Source of the DNA: Campylobacterota bacterium
Lineage (GTDB): Bacteria > Campylobacterota > Campylobacteria > Campylobacterales > SZUA-545
Length of the DNA: 5,974 nucleotides
Direction: 5' to 3'
Assembly (NCBI GenBank): GCA_030836705.1
Contig: JAUPLZ010000281.1
Coordinates: 1 to 5,974, forward strand
The position numbers and the translations under genes are program-made. The notes below the pieces were generated by a model, which was not told the origin of the DNA, searched no databases, and was given only the letters and a program-made list of their open reading frames with translations. Of this stretch, positions 1 to 5,689 are shown piece after piece. Within the stretch, counting starts at the first letter, position 1. Each line of letters starts with the position of its first letter.

Positions 1-234
1 TCAACGGCGGAGAAAAAAGCGTTTTTAAATACAGTAATAATGCCTACGCTATTGACGGCTGTTACACAAAACATCCTTATAGGGCTGCTTTGGATCTGCT
101 TTATCTCAATTCTCTATGTTACAAAGCTAAGCGACAAGGTAGAGAACGCAGATAAGTTTTTTCTTTTTTTGCGCTACCTAAGCGCAGCTTTGGGCACGAT
201 CGCTTTAGTAGCAGCCGTCTTAATTGCGGGATAG
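1..234 (+). CDS. Small two-helix membrane protein, 5' end outside window
   Basis: The frame is open from base 1 to a TAG stop, giving 77 visible residues. An internal ATG at position 40 could be a start, but no Shine-Dalgarno precedes it and the frame is open upstream, so the true start probably lies before the window. The protein has two hydrophobic stretches, roughly visible residues 24-40 (around NILIGLLWICFISILYV) and 57-76 (ending VAAVLIAG). A charged loop (KLSDKVENADK) separates them, which suggests two membrane helices. I do not recognise a family; small plasmid or phage membrane proteins of this shape have many roles. Its stop codon shares bases with the GGAGG ribosome site of the next gene, so the two are probably co-transcribed and translationally coupled. 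Confidence 0.6.
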   Translation, partial: STAEKKAFLNTVIMPTLLTAVTQNILIGLLWICFISILYVTKLSDKVENADKFFLFLRYLSAALGTIALVAAVLIAG

Positions 235-246
235 GAGGCGAGCGAT

Positions 247-468
247 ATGCAAAATATCAAACTAACCCCTCTTTTAGAAAAAAAATTAGCGGAAGTTGAA
301 AAGATGGGGATATGTGAAGCAGAAACATTTCTTGCGATGATTGTATCCTCAGAATTGACAGATCCTGTAAAACACTACGCCGGTGAGCTGACCAAAAGCA
401 GAATAAGGGTGCTCAACAGGGAAGAGGCGATGCTGGATCACATGAGTGAGCCGGTAACGCTAGATTGA
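247..468 (+). CDS. Hypothetical protein, 73 aa
   Basis: ATG start with a strong GGAGG Shine-Dalgarno at 234-238, 8 nt upstream, beginning inside the stop codon of the preceding membrane-protein gene. The stop is TGA. The 73-residue product is soluble and looks mostly helical. It has a Lys/Glu-rich N-terminal part (LLEKKLAEVEKMG), a central hydrophobic helix (about residues 26-34) and an acidic tail. There is no signal peptide, membrane segment or metal-binding motif. I do not recognise the family and assign no function. Its place in the run of genes leading into parAB suggests an accessory gene of a mobile replicon. The good ribosome site and tight spacing are the main reasons to believe it. 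Confidence 0.65.
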   Translation: MQNIKLTPLLEKKLAEVEKMGICEAETFLAMIVSSELTDPVKHYAGELTKSRIRVLNREEAMLDHMSEPVTLD

Positions 469-478
469 GAGAGTGCCT

Positions 479-1090
479 ATGTGGATTTTAAAAACGAAAA
501 CTAAAGAGTTCATGGCGGAAGATATATTTTCGCTTCAAACCATGCTGACCAAAATCCGCCGAGAAGGAAATGATGGTTATATACTTAAGATAAAAACTAC
601 TCCGTTGCAAAACGCGATTATTATCGCATCAATAATGGGGAGTATCCTCTCAATGTATAATTATAAAGTCGCAAAGGAGAGAACGGCTGCGATTAACACG
701 CTTCGGCAGAGGATAAAAAAATTCATGTATATTCGCAGCCGAAGCAACAAAAATGAGTTTTTAAGGGCTGTTTCATACGCGGACATGGCGTGGCAAACCT
801 CAATAGCTCATTTTGTAAAGCACAAGTTCGCAATAGAGGCTGTGGCAACAACACTCAGCATATACTCTCTCTATGCTGAAGTAATTGCCAAATATGCGAA
901 TGTAAGAGAAAAACAAATCACAGCCTTTGCCAGGGGTATGGAAGAGGATATCCCTCTTGAAATCGAGCAAAACAGCTACCTAGTGACAGATTTTCTGCTC
1001 GATGAAATAGCAAAGTTCACAGGGGTGCAGAGAAGAAAATTAAATTTCATAAAAAAGGAGTCAGCAATTGACGCGACAACAAGCGCTTAA
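479..1090 (+). CDS. Hypothetical protein, 203 aa, mostly helical
   Basis: I chose ATG 479 because the purine-rich GAGAGAG at 467-473 sits at a workable distance. A GTG at 473 would add two residues but overlaps that site. The stop is TAA. The product is basic and mainly alpha-helical. Residues about 45-60 (AIIIASIMGSILSMYN) form a short hydrophobic segment that could be one membrane helix or a buried helix. The middle is rich in Arg and Lys (RQRIKKFMYIRSRSNK, about 77-92), and the C-terminal part includes an acidic stretch (MEEDIPLEIE, about 154-163). No catalytic motif, HTH or replication-initiator signature was recognised. Its last 23 nt overlap the probable TTG-started small gene, and its AAA-AAG-GAG codons supply that gene's ribosome site. 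It lies 10 nt after the previous stop, so it is probably in the same operon. The function is unknown. Confidence 0.72.
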   Translation: MWILKTKTKEFMAEDIFSLQTMLTKIRREGNDGYILKIKTTPLQNAIIIASIMGSILSMYNYKVAKERTAAINTLRQRIKKFMYIRSRSNKNEFLRAVSYADMAWQTSIAHFVKHKFAIEAVATTLSIYSLYAEVIAKYANVREKQITAFARGMEEDIPLEIEQNSYLVTDFLLDEIAKFTGVQRRKLNFIKKESAIDATTSA

Positions 1091-1196
1091 TGATATGGCA
1101 AAAAGCATAAGAGGTTCTAATGGGTTTCTAATATCTATTAGAACAGTGTGTGAAAAATGTATTAATCAAACTGAAAAGGAGAGAGAAAATGAGTAA
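1068..1196 (+). CDS. Probable 42-aa small protein with TTG start and a CxxC motif
   Basis: A perfect AAGGAG Shine-Dalgarno (1055-1060), inside the end of the upstream gene, stands 7 nt before a TTG at 1068. The frame then runs 42 codons to TAA at 1194-1196. It overlaps the upstream gene by 23 nt and the first 8 nt of parA, an arrangement typical of coupled genes. The peptide starts MTRQQALNDM, has a hydrophobic centre (GFLISI, about residues 19-24), a CEKC motif at 28-31 and a charged tail (KERENE). No family was recognised. An in-frame ATG at 1095 has no ribosome site, so TTG is preferred. The strength of the ribosome site argues for real translation. Alternatives are a leader peptide that couples parA translation, or chance. 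The two-Cys motif alone is not enough to claim metal binding. Confidence 0.5.
   Translation: MTRQQALNDMAKSIRGSNGFLISIRTVCEKCINQTEKERENE
1114..1144. promoter_or_regulatory. Candidate parA operator or partition site: three phased half-sites
   Basis: TTCTAAT occurs at 1115-1121 and 1126-1132, and its reverse complement ATTAGAA at 1137-1143, so the three starts are exactly 11 bp apart. The last two form an 18-bp palindrome, TTCTAATATCTATTAGAA, with a 4-base centre. The outer pair extends to an 8-bp inverted repeat, GTTCTAAT/ATTAGAAC. It ends 45 bp before the parA start. Plasmid ParA proteins with an N-terminal HTH often repress their own operon through such sites, and this ParA carries one. A parS-like site or an RNA hairpin are alternatives. 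The site lies inside the probable 42-aa ORF. Confidence 0.45.
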
Positions 1197-2376
1197 AGCA
1201 AAGGCATTAATAACCGCGGACGGCATCGCGGAATACCTAGATATAAGCCGTACAATTGCGACTGAATTGGCGCACCTGCTCCCAGTGTTTACAATAGAGG
1301 GAACAAAAAAACACACTTATGTGACAGGAACCAACTATTTGGATTTTGTAAATAGTAGAATTGAGAAATTAACCAATGGGGACTTCAATTCAATTAAAAG
1401 TTTAGTTCAGTCAAACAGAAAAGACGAACTTAAAAATTTGCCGCTTTACAAAAAAGCATCAAGCAAATGTTTAACAATAGCATTTAATAACTTAAAAGGC
1501 GGGGTAAGTAAAACAACAACAGTTGCTAACCTAGGCGCAATACTAGCGGCTCTGAACCAAAAAGTTCTTTTAGTTGATATGGATATGCAGAACCAACTCT
1601 CAACCTATTTTGATACGGATGTAGAGTTTGAAGTTAAAGAGGATATTGATCTCTTAAGTGATGAGGAGATAGATACAATTCTTGATATGATAGCAAAAGA
1701 AAAATCGGCAGGAAAATCAATATTGACGGTTATGCAGGATTACTCCGAACATAAGCGCGAAGTTGATTTTGCCCTAGTAAAAAAAGTGACACAGACGATA
1801 AATTTCGGTCTTGAAGGCAAAACACTTGATATACTTCCGTCCGAATGGAAGTTAGGAAGAGGACTTGAGACGGCAAGAAGCATCCCGAATGTCTCTATTT
1901 TGTTAAAGAAGATATTAAAGCAGGCAAAAGAGGAGTATGATTTTATTTTAATTGACACTTCACCGTCAAATATGCTCTCAATCGAGCTCTCATTTTTTGC
2001 AAGCGACTACATCTCTTTGGTCTCAACTCCGCATAAAAAGAGCTTGCAGTCGCTAAAACACATCATTGATGAGATAAACTATTTTCAAGGTGATGCGATA
2101 GAGTGGGGGCTTGACATTAAAATAGATTCGCTCATCCTCTCAAGAACATCGGCGGACAAAAGCTCAAACTCAAAAAAAGCTTGGAAAAAATTTCACAAGC
2201 GCTTAAAAACAAAAACGGATTTGAATGTCTATTCAATCCCTGAAAACGAATTGTTCGGTGCCGCTGAAACAGAGTGTAAGCCGCTCATCAGCTACCCGAA
2301 AAACAGAACAGTCGCACTAGATACAATAAGCGAGCTAGGCGACTACGCAATTGATTTAATTACCAGAGAAGGATAA
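1189..2376 (+). CDS. parA: ParA-family partition ATPase with N-terminal HTH (type Ia-like)
   Basis: This is a Walker-type partition ATPase that would position plasmid or phage-plasmid copies together with ParB. I chose ATG 1189 because AAGGAG (1176-1181) stands 7 nt upstream; GTG 1150 is in frame but has no comparable site. Of 395 residues, about 5-50 look like a winged or MerR-like helix-turn-helix (LITADGIAEYLDISRTIATE). That region marks the larger, self-regulating type Ia ParA group. The deviant Walker A is KGGVSKTTT at 103-111 (signature K103, catalytic K108). Walker A' is VDMDMQNQLS at 129-138 and Walker B is YDFILIDTSPS at 250-260. KGGVSK resembles plasmid P1 ParA more than the commoner KGGVGK. 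M133 replaces the usual proline of the DxDPQ motif. An acidic insertion (about 143-180) follows A'. parB starts 3 nt after the stop. Confidence 0.93.
   Translation: MSKAKALITADGIAEYLDISRTIATELAHLLPVFTIEGTKKHTYVTGTNYLDFVNSRIEKLTNGDFNSIKSLVQSNRKDELKNLPLYKKASSKCLTIAFNNLKGGVSKTTTVANLGAILAALNQKVLLVDMDMQNQLSTYFDTDVEFEVKEDIDLLSDEEIDTILDMIAKEKSAGKSILTVMQDYSEHKREVDFALVKKVTQTINFGLEGKTLDILPSEWKLGRGLETARSIPNVSILLKKILKQAKEEYDFILIDTSPSNMLSIELSFFASDYISLVSTPHKKSLQSLKHIIDEINYFQGDAIEWGLDIKIDSLILSRTSADKSSNSKKAWKKFHKRLKTKTDLNVYSIPENELFGAAETECKPLISYPKNRTVALDTISELGDYAIDLITREG
2367..2376 (+). promoter_or_regulatory. parB ribosome binding site overlapping the parA stop
   Basis: AGAAGGA (2367-2373) runs directly into the parA TAA stop (2374-2376) and lies 6 nt before the parB ATG at 2380. 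Ribosomes ending parA therefore cover the parB start, which implies translational coupling and a set ParA:ParB ratio. Confidence 0.6.
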
Positions 2377-2379
2377 AAC

Positions 2380-3522
2380 ATGACAAAAGAAGAGCAGATT
2401 CAAGTTCTCGAATCAAAAAAAGAGAAGCTATCGCTTAAAGAAAAGGCGATATTATCCAAATTAAAAGATGATGTTTCCATGGAGGGGAAAATTTCCTCAG
2501 GAAATTCTGAGCCGGAAAAGAGAGGAATGTTTACTATCCAAAAAAACAAAAACCTCTTAGAGCATATAAATATTCACGATATCAAACCAAACCCATTCCA
2601 GCCAAGAAAACATTTTAGAAAGGGCGAGATTGAAGATTTTTCAAAGAGTATCGAAAAAGAGGGAATATTAACACCAATTGCCGTTACCAAGCAGGAAGAG
2701 GGCTATGTGTTGATCGCAGGGCAAAAACGGCTAGAAGCCTTTAAAATTTTAAACAAGAAAGAAAAGGAGCTGGAGCTAGAAACACTAGAGATGCAATATC
2801 TAAAAATCCCATGCTTTATGCAGACGGTCAATAATATTTCCGATATCGCAGGAATGAGCATCGCAGAGAACATGGCTCGCGAAAACCCTTTTGTTCTTGA
2901 TACGGCAATCGCTATAAAGCAGCATTTTGATCTCTTAAAAAAAGAGGATCCATCACTAAAGCAAAATCAGTACGCGGAGATAGCAAAAGAGCACTTCGGC
3001 ATACACTCCAGTGGGACGGTGACGAAATATTTCAAAATTGCCACACTAGAGCCCGAAGTGCAAGAGGAGATATTTAAAAAAGAGTACAACTCTTTAAGCG
3101 CACTCTATTACATAGCAAAAAGCGATTTAAGCGTTAAAGAAAAAATTGCAAGCCTAAAAGAGCAGACACCTAGCGAAATAGTAGAAAAAACAAAAAAACA
3201 AACTGAGATTCCGCAGGAGGCAGAGGAGAGAGAGTCCACAACAATTTCTCCCAAAAAGATAAAATCCTTTGACGAAGAAGAAGAGGGCGCAGAAGAGAAC
3301 AAGGCAGGGGACGATAACGAAGAACAAAGCCCATGGGAAGAGCGCGCAGGGGCAAATAATGCGCAGAGCCCAACAATGCCTGATAAACAAGCAAAAAAAC
3401 CAAAGTCAAAAATCGACCTTGTTTATTTAATAGACACGATTAAAAACTTAGCCCATACGGCAGAAGAAGACAAAGAGAGAATCAAAGAGGAGCTGATAGA
3501 GTACCTATCAGATTTTCAATAA
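2380..3522 (+). CDS. parB: ParB-family partition protein (centromere-binding CTPase fold)
   Basis: This is the partner of ParA: family members bind a centromere (parS), spread on DNA and stimulate ParA. The 380 residues fall into clear parts. About 1-50 is a charged, coiled N-terminus, likely to contact ParA. The ParB/Sulfiredoxin fold spans about 62-170, with box I (IKPNPFQPRKHF, 68-79), box II (LIAGQKRLEAFKIL, 111-124) and the ENxxR element (ENMAREN, 163-169). An HTH lies at about 195-220 (QNQYAEIAKEHFG...GTVTKYFKI). An acidic, low-complexity linker covers about 278-345 (DEEEEGAEEN). A C-terminal helical segment at about 346-380 probably dimerises. Box II has GQKR where the classic GERR of the CTP-binding pocket is expected; the glycine and last arginine are kept, so CTP binding remains possible but untested. 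AAGGA lies 6 nt before the ATG. Confidence 0.93.
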   Translation: MTKEEQIQVLESKKEKLSLKEKAILSKLKDDVSMEGKISSGNSEPEKRGMFTIQKNKNLLEHINIHDIKPNPFQPRKHFRKGEIEDFSKSIEKEGILTPIAVTKQEEGYVLIAGQKRLEAFKILNKKEKELELETLEMQYLKIPCFMQTVNNISDIAGMSIAENMARENPFVLDTAIAIKQHFDLLKKEDPSLKQNQYAEIAKEHFGIHSSGTVTKYFKIATLEPEVQEEIFKKEYNSLSALYYIAKSDLSVKEKIASLKEQTPSEIVEKTKKQTEIPQEAEERESTTISPKKIKSFDEEEEGAEENKAGDDNEEQSPWEERAGANNAQSPTMPDKQAKKPKSKIDLVYLIDTIKNLAHTAEEDKERIKEELIEYLSDFQ

Positions 3523-3534
3523 AAGAGGGCTACT

Positions 3535-4731
3535 ATGGCATATTTACAATTAAAAGCGGACGACAGTTGGTACTACAAAACCATAGAGGAGGGGAATATA
3601 GAGGCTGTTAAAAAACAGCTAGGATACCCGAAGTACCTAGAGAAAATCACCCAAATTTTAGCGTTCCCGAACATAGAAGTTATCAAAAAAAACCTCGCGA
3701 ACGAAACAGTAGCGTTTATCTCGCCGGAACGCCTATTTTCAAACAACTCTCTATTGGTTGTCAAGGAGCTGCCAAAGACAAGAATGGGAGGAGTAAAAAC
3801 AACGCAGCAAGAGCTGTTCAATGAAGACATAAACTCAGAGCTATATAACAAGTTCGGGCTTATAGTCTCCGAGCCAAAAGTTAAGTTTAAAGATTTGGGC
3901 GGTTTTGAAATCCCAAAATCTGATATGTTAAGAACCAAAGAGTACATCAGAGAGGGGCTTATCCAAAAGAACCTCTCAATGTTTTTAGGGGTATCCCGTT
4001 CAGGAAAATCATATTTCGCCGAATGCCTCGCAGGGGAGTTAGGTTATAAATTGATATTGCTAGATTTAGGTGTTATTATGTGCGACGCAAACCCATCTAA
4101 AAAACTAGATGATTTTTTCTACTACCTAGCGTCACTTGATGATTATGTTCTGCTTATAGACGAGATTGAAAAAGTCGCAGATCCAAGTAGCGGCGCAGCA
4201 ATGGCGCGCGTTATGATTGGAAAACTGCTTACTATTTTCAACAACTTTAACAGCGACAGCGGATTTAATATAAAAAGTAATTTTGTTATAGCCACTGCCA
4301 ACAACATAACAGATTTGCTTAATAAAAACCCTGAGTTTATTAACAGGTTCGGCTTAAAATACTTCGTCAATTACCCACTCAAACAGAACTTTATTGATGT
4401 TTGTGACTATTACATTAAAAAAATGAAAGTAAGCGGAATAACGGGAGAAGATGTTTTCAACCACTCAAATTCAATCTATGTTATGGACGAGATACCAAAA
4501 TTAGACAACTCTATAACGGAGAAATACGGCAAATACGCCAGCGGAGAGGTTAAGGAGTTTATGGGAAATCTTCTTTTGTTTTGTGAAAAAAACGAAGGGA
4601 AGCTCTATTGCAACGAAGAGACTTTAAAAAAGGTTTTAATGCTGCAAAAACCGCAAATTCAATTCGCAAAAACGGGTGTTACAAACACGATCGAGGCGGC
4701 TAGACAAGCCAATTTTAGAGAAGTACATTAA
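3535..4731 (+). CDS. AAA+ ATPase, Ycf46-like, inserted in the partition operon
   Basis: Start ATG 3535 has AGAGGG (3524-3529) 5 nt upstream, 12 nt after parB. The product has 398 residues. The N-terminal domain (about 1-115) is not recognised. A Ycf46-like entry, VKFKDLGGFEIPKSDML (116-132), leads into one AAA+ core. Walker A is GVSRSGKS (152-159, K158), Walker B is VLLIDEIEKV (205-214, D209/E210), sensor 1 is FVIATANN (250-257), a likely arginine finger sits in PEFINRFG (R271), and a sensor 2-like helix starts near ASGEVKEF (335-342). All core residues needed for ATP hydrolysis are present, so it should be active. Walker A lacks the common PPGTG form. AAA+ proteins of this group act as hexameric remodellers, but no substrate is evident. 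No protease or nuclease domain is fused. The context implies a role in replicon maintenance or DNA-protein complex remodelling, which is inference. Confidence 0.85.
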   Translation: MAYLQLKADDSWYYKTIEEGNIEAVKKQLGYPKYLEKITQILAFPNIEVIKKNLANETVAFISPERLFSNNSLLVVKELPKTRMGGVKTTQQELFNEDINSELYNKFGLIVSEPKVKFKDLGGFEIPKSDMLRTKEYIREGLIQKNLSMFLGVSRSGKSYFAECLAGELGYKLILLDLGVIMCDANPSKKLDDFFYYLASLDDYVLLIDEIEKVADPSSGAAMARVMIGKLLTIFNNFNSDSGFNIKSNFVIATANNITDLLNKNPEFINRFGLKYFVNYPLKQNFIDVCDYYIKKMKVSGITGEDVFNHSNSIYVMDEIPKLDNSITEKYGKYASGEVKEFMGNLLLFCEKNEGKLYCNEETLKKVLMLQKPQIQFAKTGVTNTIEAARQANFREVH

Positions 4732-4741
4732 AGGATTAAAA

Positions 4742-5422
4742 ATGCACACAGAAAATATTAAAAAAATAAAAGAGATGTTTGAGTTACAGCAAAAATTAAA
4801 CGACGAGACAAACGGTTCTGAGTGGATACACGGAACCACAAAACATGGAAAGCAAATCAATTGGAAGAGATGTATCCATCTTGAGGGGGCAGAGTTCATC
4901 GGGAGTTTCCCATGGAAGCATTGGAAAAATATCGAGGGAGAGGCTGATTGGGATAATGCAAAAATAGAACTTGTAGATATTTGGCACTTTTTAATGAGTG
5001 AGATAATAAGAACGGAGAGCTACAGCAGTTTAGAGAGCTTTTATAAACATATCATCTTCAACACATACACTCAAACTCAAGAAACCAAAGAGCAGGAAAA
5101 AATACTCGCGGTAATGGAGAAAATCATAAACGAAGCCACAACACCGCTTACAAACCTAAATGTCCTAAGCCGCCTCTTTTTTGAAGCATGCGCCCTAATA
5201 GGGCTTAGCCTAGATGAGCTATACGCTCAATATATCGGCAAAAACGCCCTTAACAAATTCAGGCAAGACAACGGCTACAAAGAGGGGACATATATTAAAA
5301 TTTGGAACGGGAAAGAGGATAACGCAGTGATGCAATCAATTATAGCAGCTGAACCATTTTTATCATTTGAGCAGCTACTATTCGAACTGCACAAATCCTA
5401 CGAAGCTGCAAAGGGGGAGTGA
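4742..5422 (+). CDS. dut: Dimeric dUTPase (all-alpha, Campylobacter type)
   Basis: It hydrolyses dUTP to dUMP and pyrophosphate in the cytoplasm, keeping uracil out of DNA and feeding dTMP synthesis. It belongs to the all-alpha NTP pyrophosphatase dUTPase family (MazG-related fold), not the trimeric Dut family. The 226 residues are close to the roughly 230 of the C. jejuni enzyme. Segments matching what I recall of that protein include LQQKLNDETNG (15-25), SFPWKHWKNI (55-64), YIGKNALNKFRQDNGYK (164-180) and IWNGKEDN (187-194). Metal ligands are in place: E48 and E51 in LEGAEF, E76 and D79 in KIELVDIWHF. A glycine (G54) replaces an Asp just after the first ligand pair in C. jejuni. ATG 4742 has AAGGA (4731-4735) 6 nt upstream and lies 10 nt after the AAA+ gene; GTG 4676 would overlap that gene deeply. 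It is the last gene of the operon. Confidence 0.95.
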   Translation: MHTENIKKIKEMFELQQKLNDETNGSEWIHGTTKHGKQINWKRCIHLEGAEFIGSFPWKHWKNIEGEADWDNAKIELVDIWHFLMSEIIRTESYSSLESFYKHIIFNTYTQTQETKEQEKILAVMEKIINEATTPLTNLNVLSRLFFEACALIGLSLDELYAQYIGKNALNKFRQDNGYKEGTYIKIWNGKEDNAVMQSIIAAEPFLSFEQLLFELHKSYEAAKGE

Positions 5423-5431
5423 AATCCCTCT
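5412..5431. terminator. Weak stem-loop over the dUTPase stop codon, possible terminator
   Basis: AGGGGGA (5412-5418) can pair with TCCCTCT (5425-5431) across a 6-base loop, with one G-T wobble. The stem contains the end of the dUTPase gene. No T-run follows on the plus strand and only TT follows on the minus strand, so it is a poor rho-independent terminator in either direction. It sits exactly where the rightward operon and leftward array would collide. TCCCTCT also has a second partner at 5465-5471 inside spacer DNA, so two folds compete. Confidence 0.25.
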
Positions 5432-5653
5432 GAAAAAACAATTCAAATAAGATATAAAACTTAGAGAGGGATCGAGAGTGTAGGTACTCCAGGAGCTTTT
5501 AACAATTCAAATAAGATATAAAACTTGACTTTATTGTTTGAATGGTATATAATATGTTCCTTTTAACAATTCAAATAAGATATAAAACTAACAGTCTGCT
5601 CTATTTCAAGCTCATACTCATCTACTTTTAACAATTCAAATAAGATATAAAAC
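5432..5653 (-). CRISPR. Mini CRISPR array: 4 repeats, 3 spacers, no cas genes in view
   Basis: Repeats lie at 5432-5460, 5496-5524, 5560-5588 and 5625-5653, each 29 nt. Unrelated spacers lie at 5461-5495 (35 nt), 5525-5559 (35 nt) and 5589-5624 (36 nt). Read on the minus strand the repeat begins GTTTTATATC and ends TTGTTAAAAG, a length and start seen in type I-B-like repeats; the subtype cannot be assigned without cas genes. Three repeats are identical. The one at 5432-5460 keeps 24 of 29 bases, all five changes falling at its minus-strand 3' end. Degeneration at the 3' end of the last repeat is normal, so transcription is inferred to run leftwards from a leader beyond 5653. By eye no spacer matches elsewhere in the window. 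Iterons or a centromere repeat are alternatives, made less likely by the even unique spacers. Confidence 0.82.
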
Positions 5654-5654
5654 C

Positions 5655-5689
5655 CCTCTATTTTACGGCGTAAACCAGCAAAATAGAGG
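5655..5689. repeat. Perfect 10-bp inverted repeat next to the leader-proximal CRISPR repeat
   Basis: CCTCTATTTT (5655-5664) and AAAATAGAGG (5680-5689) are exact reverse complements around a 15-base loop, beginning one base after the last CRISPR repeat. A nested TTTAC/GTAAA pair (5662-5666 and 5670-5674) offers an alternative fold. No T-run follows on either strand, so it is not a standard terminator. It may be a leader element, a protein site or a hairpin in the precursor RNA. Confidence 0.5.

Noticed and set aside
1150..1188. GTG 1150 as the parA start
   Set aside because: There is no Shine-Dalgarno before it, and the real AAGGAG site lies inside the extra 13 codons, 7 nt before ATG 1189.
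3573..3947. 124-codon minus-strand frame inside the AAA+ gene, and similar frames inside parA and parB
   Set aside because: They are shadows of well-supported plus-strand genes, with Ser/Phe-rich compositions typical of antisense translations.
4676..4741. GTG 4676 as the dUTPase start
   Set aside because: It would overlap the AAA+ gene by 56 nt and add 22 residues absent from the family, while ATG 4742 has AAGGA at the right distance.
5432..5653. Direct repeats as replication iterons or a ParB centromere array
   Set aside because: The 64-65 bp period fits six helical turns, but 29-nt identical repeats with unique, evenly sized 35-36 nt spacers and a degenerate end repeat fit CRISPR much better. 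No Rep gene was recognised nearby. It stays as an alternative.
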